A stretch of 64,000 bases of DNA, from positions 1-64,000 of the forward strand of contig JAGNEZ010000037.1 in the NCBI GenBank assembly GCA_018003015.1, given 5' to 3'. The stretch comes from Phycisphaerae bacterium (GTDB lineage: Bacteria > Planctomycetota > Phycisphaerae > UBA1845 > PWPN01). The notes under the pieces are model-generated. The model ran no database searches and was not told the origin of the DNA. It saw only the letters and a list, made by a program, of their open reading frames with translations. Positions 24,800-35,956 of this stretch are shown here, piece by piece (position 1 is the first letter of the stretch; each line of letters begins with the position of its first letter). Both the position numbers and the translations under genes were made by a program.

Positions 24800-26233
24800 C
24801 TACACCGCCAGCGATTTGTCTTGGTACTTGTGGGCGAAGAACCGTTGGACGGTCTCGACGACCTTTGAGGGAACGGTCGGTCGGTAGTTGCTCACGAGTT
24901 GTTCGGCGGTCTGGTGGGCGATTTCGTACATGCCCGGGGCGTTGTCACGGTATCCGCCGGTCAGGTCGAAATAGGGGCTTTCGAAGAACTCGCCGCTGCG
25001 CAGCAGCCGGACGGTCAGATCGTCGGTCAGGAAGTTCCCGCCGGGCTGCGCCTCGGCAAGCGATCGAAGGCCAAGCTTCTCCTCATCCAGGTCGAGGCCG
25101 CCTGCCAGGTACTCGGCCATGTCGATCAGGCCGCACTGCATGATGATCTGTTCGGCGCTCATACCGTTGGCGTTGTGCAAGCTGCCCAGGCCGCCGATGA
25201 CGTTCTGCCCGCCGGTGACGGATGCCAGCAGGTAGGCCATGCTCTCGGCTCCGTTCTGGACGTCCGGTCGCCAGGTGAGGCTTCCTCCGGCCTCTCCGGA
25301 GACAGGAAGGTGGTAGAACTGCCCCAGCTGGGTCGCGGCGGTCTTGAAGATCATCTTCTCGGCGCCGTAGTAGCGATCCCGCCCGGTGCGCATGTCCGCC
25401 ACCGAGGGGCCGATGCCGTAGAGCACGGGATGGCCCGGCTTGTAGGTCTGGGTGATGAGGACCGGCGCGAGCGCCTCCACGTTGGCTGCCAGGAGGGTCC
25501 CGGCCCGCGAGTAGGGCGAGGTCATGCCCGCCATCGGACACACCGTTGAGATGATGGGATAGCAGCGCTCCATGGCCATCTTCATGATCTGGATGTTCAT
25601 GCCGTGGATCACCATGGGGCTGGTGACGGCCATCGCGACGCTGAGCAGAGGAGTGGTTTGGGCGTCGAGTCCTGCTGCGTCGGCGATGACCGCGGCCACG
25701 TCCATCCAATCCTGGCAGTTCTTCTCCGAGGTGGGATAGGCGGCGATGTGCTTGGTGGCGTGAGCAAGGAAGACCTCCATGGTTTTGTAGTAGCTGTCCG
25801 GCTCGGGCACATCGTTGACGGGGAACTGCATCCGCATCATGGAGGCCACCCGGTCCAGCGACTCGCCGATGATCGTGTGACGGCGGACGTCTTCGAGGAC
25901 CGGGGGTCTTGGGCCGCCGCAGTATGGAATGATGAAGGGGTCGAGGATAAGAGAGAGGTAGTAGCGGTTTTTGCCACCGACCTCGAGTGGCCGCCCGTTC
26001 AGGCCGGTTTCCCGGGCCACCGCCGGAGCCAGGGCCAGTAGTTCCTCGATCAGTCGGCGATCGAAACGGGCGATGCCCGACGCCTCATGGACGCGAGCTC
26101 CTCTCCGAGCCAGCCTGCCCAGGGTCTCGGCGTGGGTGATCCGAATCCCGATTCGCTCGAAGACGTCCAGTGTCCGGGCGTGGAGCGATTCGATTTCGGC
26201 GTCGCTCAAGACGCGGATCTGCATTCTGCTCAT
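24800..26233 (-). CDS. MttB-family (non-pyrrolysine) methyltransferase homologue
   Basis: The protein has 477 residues, the usual length of the trimethylamine/glycine-betaine:corrinoid methyltransferase superfamily, with the TIM-barrel blocks VLEDVRRHTIIGESLD, TSPMVIHGMNIQIM, GQFYHLPVSGEAGGS and NVIGGLGSLHNANGMS. There is no in-frame amber codon in the interior, so it belongs to the MtgB-like branch without pyrrolysine, which demethylates quaternary amines such as betaines. The TAG at 24800 is the terminal stop. It lies 36 bases downstream of the amidohydrolase-aminotransferase gene on the same strand, clearly one operon. A corrinoid protein and RamA-type reactivase are missing from the window, so the methyl acceptor is unknown. 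Confidence 0.88.
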   Translation of the reverse strand: MSRMQIRVLSDAEIESLHARTLDVFERIGIRITHAETLGRLARRGARVHEASGIARFDRRLIEELLALAPAVARETGLNGRPLEVGGKNRYYLSLILDPFIIPYCGGPRPPVLEDVRRHTIIGESLDRVASMMRMQFPVNDVPEPDSYYKTMEVFLAHATKHIAAYPTSEKNCQDWMDVAAVIADAAGLDAQTTPLLSVAMAVTSPMVIHGMNIQIMKMAMERCYPIISTVCPMAGMTSPYSRAGTLLAANVEALAPVLITQTYKPGHPVLYGIGPSVADMRTGRDRYYGAEKMIFKTAATQLGQFYHLPVSGEAGGSLTWRPDVQNGAESMAYLLASVTGGQNVIGGLGSLHNANGMSAEQIIMQCGLIDMAEYLAGGLDLDEEKLGLRSLAEAQPGGNFLTDDLTVRLLRSGEFFESPYFDLTGGYRDNAPGMYEIAHQTAEQLVSNYRPTVPSKVVETVQRFFAHKYQDKSLAV

Positions 26234-26269
26234 GGGCCATTGTTCCTTCGCCGAGTCGTTCGCAGGCGT

Positions 26270-28585
<2,316 letters not shown>

Positions 28586-28777
28586 GGAGCACCTCGGAGT
28601 TCGGGGATCCGCGCGAGCCCATCCCTCTTGAAGCTGGCGAAGATCCGCTCATGGTCCGTCTTGACACTCGCGCACCCTTGCCATAGCGTTGCCGGGGATC
28701 GCTCAGACAGATCAAGTTGGTTGGCCAAGAGGACTCGAATCTGTTGAAGAAGCTATCCGGCTCTGCGGAGGATGTCA

Positions 28778-30637
28778 ATGCTGGCGGCTAGGGCCCACGC
28801 GCAGGAAAGGCCGGGGTTGGTCTCTGCACCTGTTTCCGGTCTTGCGTCCAGCCTCTTGTCCGTCCTCACCGGCGAGTCTGCCGGTGGCTCCGTCTGTCGA
28901 GCCTGGCTCGGCGCGTCCGGTTCACGGCGGGTGCGGGTCGCATTCCTGGTGCTGCTGTTCGCGGCGCCGGTGATGGCCCAGAGCGCGCCGGCCGCAGCGA
29001 GTGACTCCTCTCCGGCCGCCACGGCCCAGGCTTCGCCCTCCGCGCCCCTCGCCGCAGGCGAGGGAGGGGGACTTGCGCATCGCCGACTTGTCCTGCTGGA
29101 CTGGCTGGTGATCGGGGCGTACGGGGTCGGCATGCTGGCCATCGGCTGGCTGGCATCCCGGAAGACCAAGACCAGCGAAGACTACCTTCTCGGCGGGCGG
29201 AAGCTGAATGCTTCGGCTGTCGGTCTCTCCTTGTTTGCCACGCTGATCAGCACGATTTCCTACCTGGCGGTTCCCGGTGAGATCATCAAGCACGGACCGG
29301 TGTTTCTGGCTTACATTGCGGCCATTCCGATCATCTATGTTGTCACGGGTTATCTGTTGATCCCGTACATCATGCGGCTGCCGGTCACCAGCGCCTACGA
29401 GATCCTGGAGAGCACCCTGGGCATTGAAGTTCGTCTGCTGGGCTCGATCATCTTTCTGTTCACCCGGCTGGTGTGGATGGGCCTCATCCTTTTCGCTTCA
29501 ACGAGAGCCATGGTGGCCATGCTGGGGCTGGCTCCCGAGACAGCTTTTTACCTGGGTGTAGGAATGAGCCTGGTGACGGTCGTGTACACATCGACGGGCG
29601 GGCTGCGGGCGTCGGTTGTCGCCGGCGCGGTGCAGACGCTGGTTCTCCTGGGCGGAGCGGTGGTGTCGGTGTTCTACGTGACGTACGAGATGGGCGGGGT
29701 GCGGCCCTGGTGGCCTGCCGAGTGGGCGTCGAACTGGGATGTGCAGCCCTTCTTCAGTTTCGACCCGCACGTGCGTGCGACCGTGCTGGGCATGGTCATC
29801 ACCACGGTGGTGTGGTGGGTCTGCACGGCCGGCTCTGACCAGATGGCGATCCAACGTTATCTGTCGACACGGGACGCGCGGTCGGCGCGGCATGCGTTTC
29901 TGGTCAACAACTGCGCCGACGTGCTCACGACGTTGGCGTTGGCTTTTCTTGGCTTTGCCCTGCTGGCCTTTTTCCGCAGCCACGCCGCCTCCCTGCCAGC
30001 GGAGTACAATCTGGTCACGAATGCCGACTATCTTTTTCCCTACTTCATCGTCAACGTCCTGCCTGCCGGTCTCGGGGGTCTGGTCATTGCCGGGTTACTG
30101 GCGGCGGCGATGTCGAGTCTATCGGCGGGCTTCAACTCCTGCTGTTCCGTGGTCACGGTGGATCTCGTCGACCGCTTTCGCGAGCAGAAGTCCGCGGCTG
30201 AGCGACACCTCCGCATGATGCGTTACATCAGCGTTGTCGTCGGCCTGATCACAGTTGGCCTGAGTCTTCTGATGGGACATGTTTCGGGCAACCTCGTGGA
30301 GATGGCCAACAAGACGACGAATCTGTTTGTTGCCCCACTCTTCTGTCTGTTCTTCATGGCCATGTTCGTGCCGTTCGCTACGGCTTTCGGGACATTTTCG
30401 GGAGCGGTTTACGGGCTGGCCGCCGGTGTGCTGGTCGGCTACTGGGACCAGCTGACGGGGGAGGCTGCCCTGAGCTGGACGTGGATCACGCCGGCTTCGC
30501 TGATGGCCAGCATCGTCGTGGGCTGCGTGTTCAGTCTCTTGCCGACCCGCGGCCGGTCCTGGCCGATCCTGACCGGGTGGGCGCTGCTTGCCGCGGCGCC
30601 GCTGGTTCTGTGCTCTGTTGCCGTTGTGCGCTGGTGA
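28778..30637 (+). CDS. Sodium:solute symporter (SSS family) with N-terminal extension
   Basis: The inner-membrane transporter has 619 residues and about 13 helices with the SSS signature (TSEDYLLGGRKLNASAVGLS, SLFATLISTISYLAVPGE). TAGSDQMAIQRYLSTRD and GLLAAAMSSLSAGFNS are also typical. The family moves sugars, sialic acid, proline or similar solutes with Na+. Before the first core helix there is a cleavable-looking signal (VAFLVLLFAAPVMAQS) and an Ala/Pro/Ser-rich linker, unusual for SSS proteins. ATG 28778 has GGAGG seven bases upstream and is preferred to the ATG at 28772. It is divergent from the fusion gene and followed by the NagA-like gene. Confidence 0.92.
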   Translation: MLAARAHAQERPGLVSAPVSGLASSLLSVLTGESAGGSVCRAWLGASGSRRVRVAFLVLLFAAPVMAQSAPAAASDSSPAATAQASPSAPLAAGEGGGLAHRRLVLLDWLVIGAYGVGMLAIGWLASRKTKTSEDYLLGGRKLNASAVGLSLFATLISTISYLAVPGEIIKHGPVFLAYIAAIPIIYVVTGYLLIPYIMRLPVTSAYEILESTLGIEVRLLGSIIFLFTRLVWMGLILFASTRAMVAMLGLAPETAFYLGVGMSLVTVVYTSTGGLRASVVAGAVQTLVLLGGAVVSVFYVTYEMGGVRPWWPAEWASNWDVQPFFSFDPHVRATVLGMVITTVVWWVCTAGSDQMAIQRYLSTRDARSARHAFLVNNCADVLTTLALAFLGFALLAFFRSHAASLPAEYNLVTNADYLFPYFIVNVLPAGLGGLVIAGLLAAAMSSLSAGFNSCCSVVTVDLVDRFREQKSAAERHLRMMRYISVVVGLITVGLSLLMGHVSGNLVEMANKTTNLFVAPLFCLFFMAMFVPFATAFGTFSGAVYGLAAGVLVGYWDQLTGEAALSWTWITPASLMASIVVGCVFSLLPTRGRSWPILTGWALLAAAPLVLCSVAVVRW

Positions 30638-30998
30638 CCGCGTTTTTCCCCCGCGGGGGGAGACGGGTGGTGTTGGGGCAGCAGGCCTGAAAGAAGCCGG
30701 CGGCGTTTCGATCTGTGTTGCCGTCAGGATCAGGACTTTCCGTTTGTTCGGCTTGGCACGGTGGTTCGGGATCGATAACATGCTCCGTCACGCCGGTCGC
30801 TCATGGCGCTTGGGCTCGTTGTCGTCGGGTCACCGGCAGCGGCTTTCTGCCTTCTTGGAGGAGGATTGGAGGCTTCTACCGATCCGGGTTTGGGCCGTGG
30901 GCAGGAGTCCGGATCGCCCCTGGCGGGGGGGGGGGACATGACCTGCCACGCGCCGGGATGTGCCTGGCAACGGCCTTGCGGCAAGCGGAGAAGGGGCC
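30638..30998 (+). other. Spacer with G-tract upstream of the NagA-like gene
   Basis: No gene is supported in these 361 bases. TCCCCCGCGGGGGA near 30647-30660 is a GC palindrome just after the transporter stop and could end transcription. A run of 11 G (30925-30935) lies 63 bases before the next start. GGAGAAGGGG directly precedes the NagA-like ATG and is its ribosome site. Confidence 0.35.
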
Positions 30999-32186
30999 AT
31001 GACCGCCCAGATCCTGGACAACGCCGTGTTGTGGATGGGGGACGGAACCTCGCTGGATGGGCACCTCGCCATCGAGTCCGGCAAGATCGTCTCCGTCTGC
31101 CCCGGGCGCTATCACGGCCGCCTGCGGGTTGAGGATCTCGGCGGCCAGGCTCTGTCGCCCGGACTGATCGACCTGATGGTGCTCGGCGGCTTCAACCGCA
31201 GCATTCTCCGGGACGATCCGGGTGAGTTGGCCCGGGCCTATCTTCGGCTGGGCATCACCAGTTGCCAGTTCTGTATCGGGACGCTTCCCTGGGACGCGAT
31301 GCAGCGGGTGGCGGGCAACGTTCGCCGGGCGATGATTGACCAGGGCCGGCCGGCGGCTCGGGTGCTGGGTCTGTATCTTGAAGGGCCCTTTCAGCAGCCG
31401 GACTTGACCGGGGCGAGCCTGCGTGAATACGCTCTTCCGCCTTCGCCGGAGAATGTCTCGCGGTTGCTGGAGATGGGGCCGGTGATCACGATGGTCAACG
31501 TTGCTCCCGGCCTGGAGGGTGACGCGGCCGCGGTCCGTCGCCTGTGTGAATCCGGCAAGGTTGTGTCGATGGCTCACTCCGACGCTCCCGTGGAACGTGT
31601 CGATGCGTGCATTGAGGCCGGTACGAGCGTGTTGGGCCATTGCTGGGACAACAACGCCGGTCGGATCGGCGATTCCGGGGTTCAGCAGCCGACGCTCGAG
31701 CATGCCGCATTGCTCGATGAGCGGGTGCGGTTCATTCACTTGATTTGCGACGGCACGCACGTGCATCCGGTCATGGTTCGCCTGACGGTGCGGTGCCGCG
31801 GACTTCAATCCATCTGTCTGGTCACTGATGCGGTCACGCGTGCGGGGTGCCCGGACGGGTCCTACACTGCTGACGACGGACGGCTCTTCAGCAAGCAAGG
31901 CGGCGTTGGGCGGACGGATGCCGGCTGGCTGTGCGGCAGCGCTCTGTTGCTGGCTGATCATCTGCGGAGTCTGATCCGGTTTACCGGCTTGCCTCCGGAG
32001 CAGGCGATCCGTACTGTAACCGGGAATCCGGCGGCATGCCTGGGCCTTCAGGATCGGATAGGCCTGCTTCGGGCGGGGCTTGCTGCCGACGTCGTGGCCT
32101 GGGACTCGTCTCTGCGGGTTCGCAGAGTCTGGTGCTCGGGACGGGAAGTGGACAACGTCTCCGATTTCGCAGAGGTGCCTCTGTGA
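30999..32186 (+). CDS. N-acetylglucosamine-6-phosphate deacetylase-like amidohydrolase
   Basis: The enzyme has 395 residues and the NagA layout: GQALSPGLIDLMVLGGF, LYLEGPFQQPDL (metal Glu), VVSMAHSDAPVE (metal His), SVLGHCWDNNAG (metal His) and LVTDAVTRAGCPDGSY. The first strand has no HxH pair, as in the single-metal E. coli NagA. It would remove acetate from an N-acetyl-amino-sugar phosphate. C-terminal GNPAACLGLQDRIGLLRAGL fits. No kinase for the sugar is in view. The ATG at 30999 follows GGAGAAGGGG; its TGA overlaps the GTG of the SDR gene. Confidence 0.82.
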   Translation: MTAQILDNAVLWMGDGTSLDGHLAIESGKIVSVCPGRYHGRLRVEDLGGQALSPGLIDLMVLGGFNRSILRDDPGELARAYLRLGITSCQFCIGTLPWDAMQRVAGNVRRAMIDQGRPAARVLGLYLEGPFQQPDLTGASLREYALPPSPENVSRLLEMGPVITMVNVAPGLEGDAAAVRRLCESGKVVSMAHSDAPVERVDACIEAGTSVLGHCWDNNAGRIGDSGVQQPTLEHAALLDERVRFIHLICDGTHVHPVMVRLTVRCRGLQSICLVTDAVTRAGCPDGSYTADDGRLFSKQGGVGRTDAGWLCGSALLLADHLRSLIRFTGLPPEQAIRTVTGNPAACLGLQDRIGLLRAGLAADVVAWDSSLRVRRVWCSGREVDNVSDFAEVPL

Positions 32187-33010
32187 GCGCTCAGGCGCGT
32201 TTTGACCTCACTGGACGAGTTGCCCTGGTTACTGGGGGGAGCCGGGGAATCGGCCGGGGCATTGCGATCGGTTTTGCCGAGCACGGCGCCGACGTGGCCG
32301 TCGTTTACCGTTCGGCCGAGCGGGAGGCCGGCGAGGTGGTGGCGGCGATTCGGGCCCTTGGCCGGCGAGCATGGGCTTACCAGCAGGATCTGGCCGCGCT
32401 CGATGAATTGCCGGCCTTGGCGGAGCGCGTCTGGCGGGAATGCGGCCGGATTGAGATTCTCGTCAACAACGCGGGCATGGCCTACCTGGAGTCGTTCAAC
32501 GCGATCACTCCGGAGCACTGGCGCCGGGTCATGGCGGTGAACCTTGATGCCGTGTTTCTCCTGACTCAGCAGATCGCTGGACGCATGATTGCGGCCGGCG
32601 TCAAAGGCCGGATCATCAACCTTTCCAGCAAGAACGGCTTTGTCGCCGAGGCCGGCCTGGCTCACTACAATGCCTCGAAGGGGGCGATTGAGCTGCTCAC
32701 GCAGAGTCTGGCCATCGAGCTTGGCGCGCACGGTATCACGGTCAACACGATTGCCCCGGGGATCATCGAGACCGAGATCGCCGGTGAGTTCCACCTGCCG
32801 ACGGCGTTCTTTGAGTACTACAAGGAGCACATTCCGCTCGAGCACCGTTTTGGCCAGGTCGAGGATTGCGTTGGTGCGGCGGTGTTCCTTGCTTCCCGAG
32901 CGTCCGGTTACATGACTGGCCAGCATCTGATCATCGATGGCGGTGTGCTATGCGAGCAGGTGCCACGGATGCAGTTCATGGCTGCCGAGGCGCGGGCACG
33001 CGGAGGGTAG
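32183..33010 (+). CDS. Short-chain dehydrogenase/reductase
   Basis: A classical SDR of 275 residues. The NAD(P) motif is TGGSRGIGRGIA, followed by ILVNNAGMAYLES, NLSSKNGF (catalytic Ser region), AHYNASKGA (Tyr and Lys) and the C-terminal TGQHLIIDGG. It begins at the GTG at 32183 in a GTGA overlap with the NagA-like stop, with AGAGGTG upstream, and the next gene follows five bases after its stop, so the three are coupled. The substrate is likely a hydroxy or keto form of the sugar or amino-acid intermediate handled by its neighbours (inference). Confidence 0.9.
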   Translation: MSAQARFDLTGRVALVTGGSRGIGRGIAIGFAEHGADVAVVYRSAEREAGEVVAAIRALGRRAWAYQQDLAALDELPALAERVWRECGRIEILVNNAGMAYLESFNAITPEHWRRVMAVNLDAVFLLTQQIAGRMIAAGVKGRIINLSSKNGFVAEAGLAHYNASKGAIELLTQSLAIELGAHGITVNTIAPGIIETEIAGEFHLPTAFFEYYKEHIPLEHRFGQVEDCVGAAVFLASRASGYMTGQHLIIDGGVLCEQVPRMQFMAAEARARGG

Positions 33011-33015
33011 GCATC

Positions 33016-34110
33016 GTGTCATCGGTCCCGCGGACGGGTACAGCGATTCAGGATCTGGATACCCCAGCCTTGCTCGTCGACGGGCCGGCGATGATGGGGA
33101 ACATTGAGCGTATGGCGGCTTTTTTCCGTGGCCGGCCCGCGCAGCTTCGTCCGCATTTCAAGAACCACAAGTGCACGCAGATCGCCCGTCGCCAGTTGGC
33201 CGCGGGCTCGGCCGTTGGGATGACGGTTGCCAAGCTGGCCGAGGCCGAGGTTCTGGCGGGCGCGGGGATCGACGACGTGCTGATTGCGAATCAGGTCGTT
33301 GGCGACCGCAAGCTGGAGCGGCTGGCCTATCTGGCCCGACGCATCCATCTCCGAGTGGCTGTTGACCACATTGACCAGGCGGTTGCCCTTTCGCGGGCTG
33401 TCTCGACCGCCGGTGCGACGGTGGGCGTGCTCATCGAGATTGACATCGGGATGGGGCGTTGCGGGCTGCCACCCGGCGAACCGGCGGTGGCCCTGGCTAG
33501 CCGGCTGGCTGACTTGCCGGGCGTCCGGTTCGAGGGGCTTCAGGCCTACGAGGGTCATCTGGTCAGCGTGGCTGATCGTGAGGATCGCCGTGTTCGCGTG
33601 ATCGAGGCCTTCCAGGGTGCCCTGGACACGCGGGCTCTTCTGGAGCGATCGGGCTTGCCGGTTCGGGTCATCAGCGGCGGCTCGACCTCCACCTATGCGA
33701 TCACCGGGGTTATCGAGGGAGTCAACGAGATCCAGGCGGGCACCTACGCGACCATGGACTGGACTTACCAGCGGCTCATGCCCGAGTTTCGCCCGGCCCT
33801 TTCGGTTATTGCCCGGGTCATCAGCCGGCCGAGGCCGGGGGTAGCCGTTCTGGACGTCGGGGTCAAGGGTGTGGGTCACGAGTTCGGTCCTCCGCAGGTC
33901 AAGGGTTGCCCGGGCGCGAGAATACCTTCGTTCATGTCGGAGGAGCATTGCATCATTCATGATGCCCCGGGCTGGCGGGTGGGTGACGCCGTGGAGCTGG
34001 TGCCCAGCCACGCATGTACCACCTGCAACCTGCACCGGCAGATTCACGTGCACGATGGAGGCCGGGTTGTCGACCTGTGGCCGATCGAAGGCTCGGGAGG
34101 GCTGACCTAG
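33016..34110 (+). CDS. DSD1/D-threonine aldolase-family PLP enzyme
   Basis: The protein has 364 residues and the alanine-racemase-like fold III. The PLP motif LRPHFKNHKC (probable Schiff-base Lys49), YEGHL, ISGGSTSTY, and NEIQAGTYATMDWTY are characteristic. VPSHACTTCNLH near the end supplies the His and Cys that bind zinc in D-serine dehydratase and metal in D-threonine aldolase. It would cleave or dehydrate a beta-hydroxy-D-amino acid. The GTG at 33016 follows GGAGGG. Its place between an SDR and an aldehyde dehydrogenase fits an aldolase that releases an aldehyde (inference). Confidence 0.87.
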   Translation: MSSVPRTGTAIQDLDTPALLVDGPAMMGNIERMAAFFRGRPAQLRPHFKNHKCTQIARRQLAAGSAVGMTVAKLAEAEVLAGAGIDDVLIANQVVGDRKLERLAYLARRIHLRVAVDHIDQAVALSRAVSTAGATVGVLIEIDIGMGRCGLPPGEPAVALASRLADLPGVRFEGLQAYEGHLVSVADREDRRVRVIEAFQGALDTRALLERSGLPVRVISGGSTSTYAITGVIEGVNEIQAGTYATMDWTYQRLMPEFRPALSVIARVISRPRPGVAVLDVGVKGVGHEFGPPQVKGCPGARIPSFMSEEHCIIHDAPGWRVGDAVELVPSHACTTCNLHRQIHVHDGGRVVDLWPIEGSGGLT

Positions 34111-34311
34111 TCTGGTGTCCGGGGGGTCTCGTGTGGGTGCCGACGCAAGTACGGTTTGCGTGTTTGAGCGGCTGCTGTGGGGCTGGCACGACCTGTTGCC
34201 CGAGGCTAGGGTGGGCAAGCGCGTCATCGAAGATGAGGGGACGGTCCGGTCGGGCGTTTCATCGTGGTGGGCCGCGTCCTGCTCGCCGGTTCTGCCGAAA
34301 GGAGCGAGGTC

Positions 34312-35793
34312 ATGAGCCTGAAACGCGTGGGTCCGGTTGTCCGCGGTGAAGAACTCGCCGACGGGGGTGGCGGCCACGTGGATGTGGTCAATCCTGCGAC
34401 CGGGCGGGTGATCGCCCGGCAGGTCTGCTGTGATGCGGCCGCCGTGGGACAGATCGTGGAGGCCGGCGACGACGCCTTTCGCTCGGCCGGCTGGCAAGGT
34501 CTGTCGCCCGCGGATCGCGGCAGGTTGCTGCTACGTCTGGCCGACCTGGTCGAGGCGGAGGCCGAGCGGCTGGTGGAGTTCGAGTTGCTCGACACGGGCA
34601 AGCCCATTTCCCAGCTTCGCGGTGGCGAGCTTCCGCTGGCTGCCGCCATCATTCGCTTCTATGCAGGGGCTGCCGACAAGATCGAGGGCAAGACCAAGAA
34701 CACGCCGGGCGGGTTTCATCTGACTACGTGGGAGCCCTACGGGGTAGTGGGCGGCATTCTCCCTTGGAACTATCCACTGGTTAATGCCGCCATGAAAGTC
34801 GCCCCGGCCCTGGCCGCCGGCAATGCGATCGTGCTGAAGCCGTCGGTGGAGACGCCCCTGGCGACCGTCGAGTTCGCGAAGCTCTGCACCCGGGCGGGTA
34901 TTCCTCCGGGCATCGTCAACGTGGTCCTCGGTTCGGGGACGAAAGTTGGCAACGAACTGGTCGCGAATCCCAGAATCAAGAAGGTCTCCTTCACGGGTTC
35001 GACCGCTGTCGGCCAGGGTATCCAGAAGCTGGCGGCGGACCAGATGAAGCCGGTCAATCTCGAATGTGGTGGCAAGAACGCCATCATTGTTTTTGCCGAC
35101 GCCGATCTGGAGCGGGCGGCCAACGCCGCCCTGGTCAGTGCGTTCGTGAACTGCGGGCAGCTCTGCGTTTCCTGCTCTCGGCTGCTGGTAGAGCAGTCTA
35201 TCGCGGGTCGTTTTGAGCGCCTGCTGGAGGACAAGTTGCGGAGGATCCGGGTCGGCGACCCGGAGGATCCCGCGACCCAGATCGGGCCGATGATCACGCG
35301 GGCCCAGTACGATGTTGCGCTGCAGTACCTGCAGCTGGCCGCGAACGAGGGTTGTCGTGTTGTCGCGGGCGGCCGGAAGCTAGCGCTGGGTGGAGACCTG
35401 GCGCAGGGGTTCTGGCTGCAGCCCACGATTCTCGCCGACGCGAAGCCCGCGATGCGCGTGGCCCAAGAGGAGATCTTTGGGCCAGTTATGACCCTCTTGA
35501 AATTCTCTGAAGAACATGAAGCGATCGAGATTGCCAACGGCGTCGCGTACGGTCTGTCCGGTTCGGTGTGGTCCGGGAGCATCGAGCGTGCCGGGCGAGT
35601 GGCCCAGTCCATGGATACGGGCATTGTCTGGGTCAATACCATGCTCGTCGGCTACCCTCAGATACCCGTTCCCCCGCACCGAATGAGTGGTACCGGCGTC
35701 GAGCTGGGCATGGAAGGGTTGCTGGCCTACTGCAAGCGCAAGAGCGTGGTCATCAGTTCGGACCGCACGGCGCCGATCGGATGGGGGGTGTGA
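34312..35793 (+). CDS. NAD(P)-dependent aldehyde dehydrogenase (betaine-aldehyde type)
   Basis: It has 493 residues and all ALDH landmarks: GILPWNYPL, GNAIVLKPS, VSFTGSTAVGQ, NLECGGKNA (general-base Glu) and VNCGQLCVS (catalytic Cys), plus QEEIFGPV. The class resembles betaine-aldehyde or gamma-glutamyl-type dehydrogenases, but the substrate is not readable. The ATG at 34312 has AAGGAG nine bases upstream. It trails the PLP enzyme by 201 bases and may oxidise the aldehyde that enzyme releases. The final residues (KRKSVVISSDRTAPIGWGV) are unremarkable. Confidence 0.93.
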   Translation: MSLKRVGPVVRGEELADGGGGHVDVVNPATGRVIARQVCCDAAAVGQIVEAGDDAFRSAGWQGLSPADRGRLLLRLADLVEAEAERLVEFELLDTGKPISQLRGGELPLAAAIIRFYAGAADKIEGKTKNTPGGFHLTTWEPYGVVGGILPWNYPLVNAAMKVAPALAAGNAIVLKPSVETPLATVEFAKLCTRAGIPPGIVNVVLGSGTKVGNELVANPRIKKVSFTGSTAVGQGIQKLAADQMKPVNLECGGKNAIIVFADADLERAANAALVSAFVNCGQLCVSCSRLLVEQSIAGRFERLLEDKLRRIRVGDPEDPATQIGPMITRAQYDVALQYLQLAANEGCRVVAGGRKLALGGDLAQGFWLQPTILADAKPAMRVAQEEIFGPVMTLLKFSEEHEAIEIANGVAYGLSGSVWSGSIERAGRVAQSMDTGIVWVNTMLVGYPQIPVPPHRMSGTGVELGMEGLLAYCKRKSVVISSDRTAPIGWGV

Positions 35794-35956
35794 CGGCCGC
35801 GCCCGGCCTGGCGTCTGGGTTTGCCTGTCCGCTATCGGAGGTTTTTTGCCGGGAGGTCACGTCGAGGTATGCTCGGCCCTTTCTCAGTCGGTTCGGAGGC
35901 GGGGGCCTTCGGCTCCCTGGTGAGAACGTAAGATGCCAACGCTCCGGAGGCAGACG

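Noticed and set aside
24800-26233. Pyrrolysine in the MttB homologue
   Set aside because: There is no interior in-frame TAG; the single TAG is at the end of a normal-length protein.
30588-30941. Small frame in the spacer before the NagA-like gene
   Set aside because: It overlaps the transporter end, crosses the G-tract and has no recognisable protein features.
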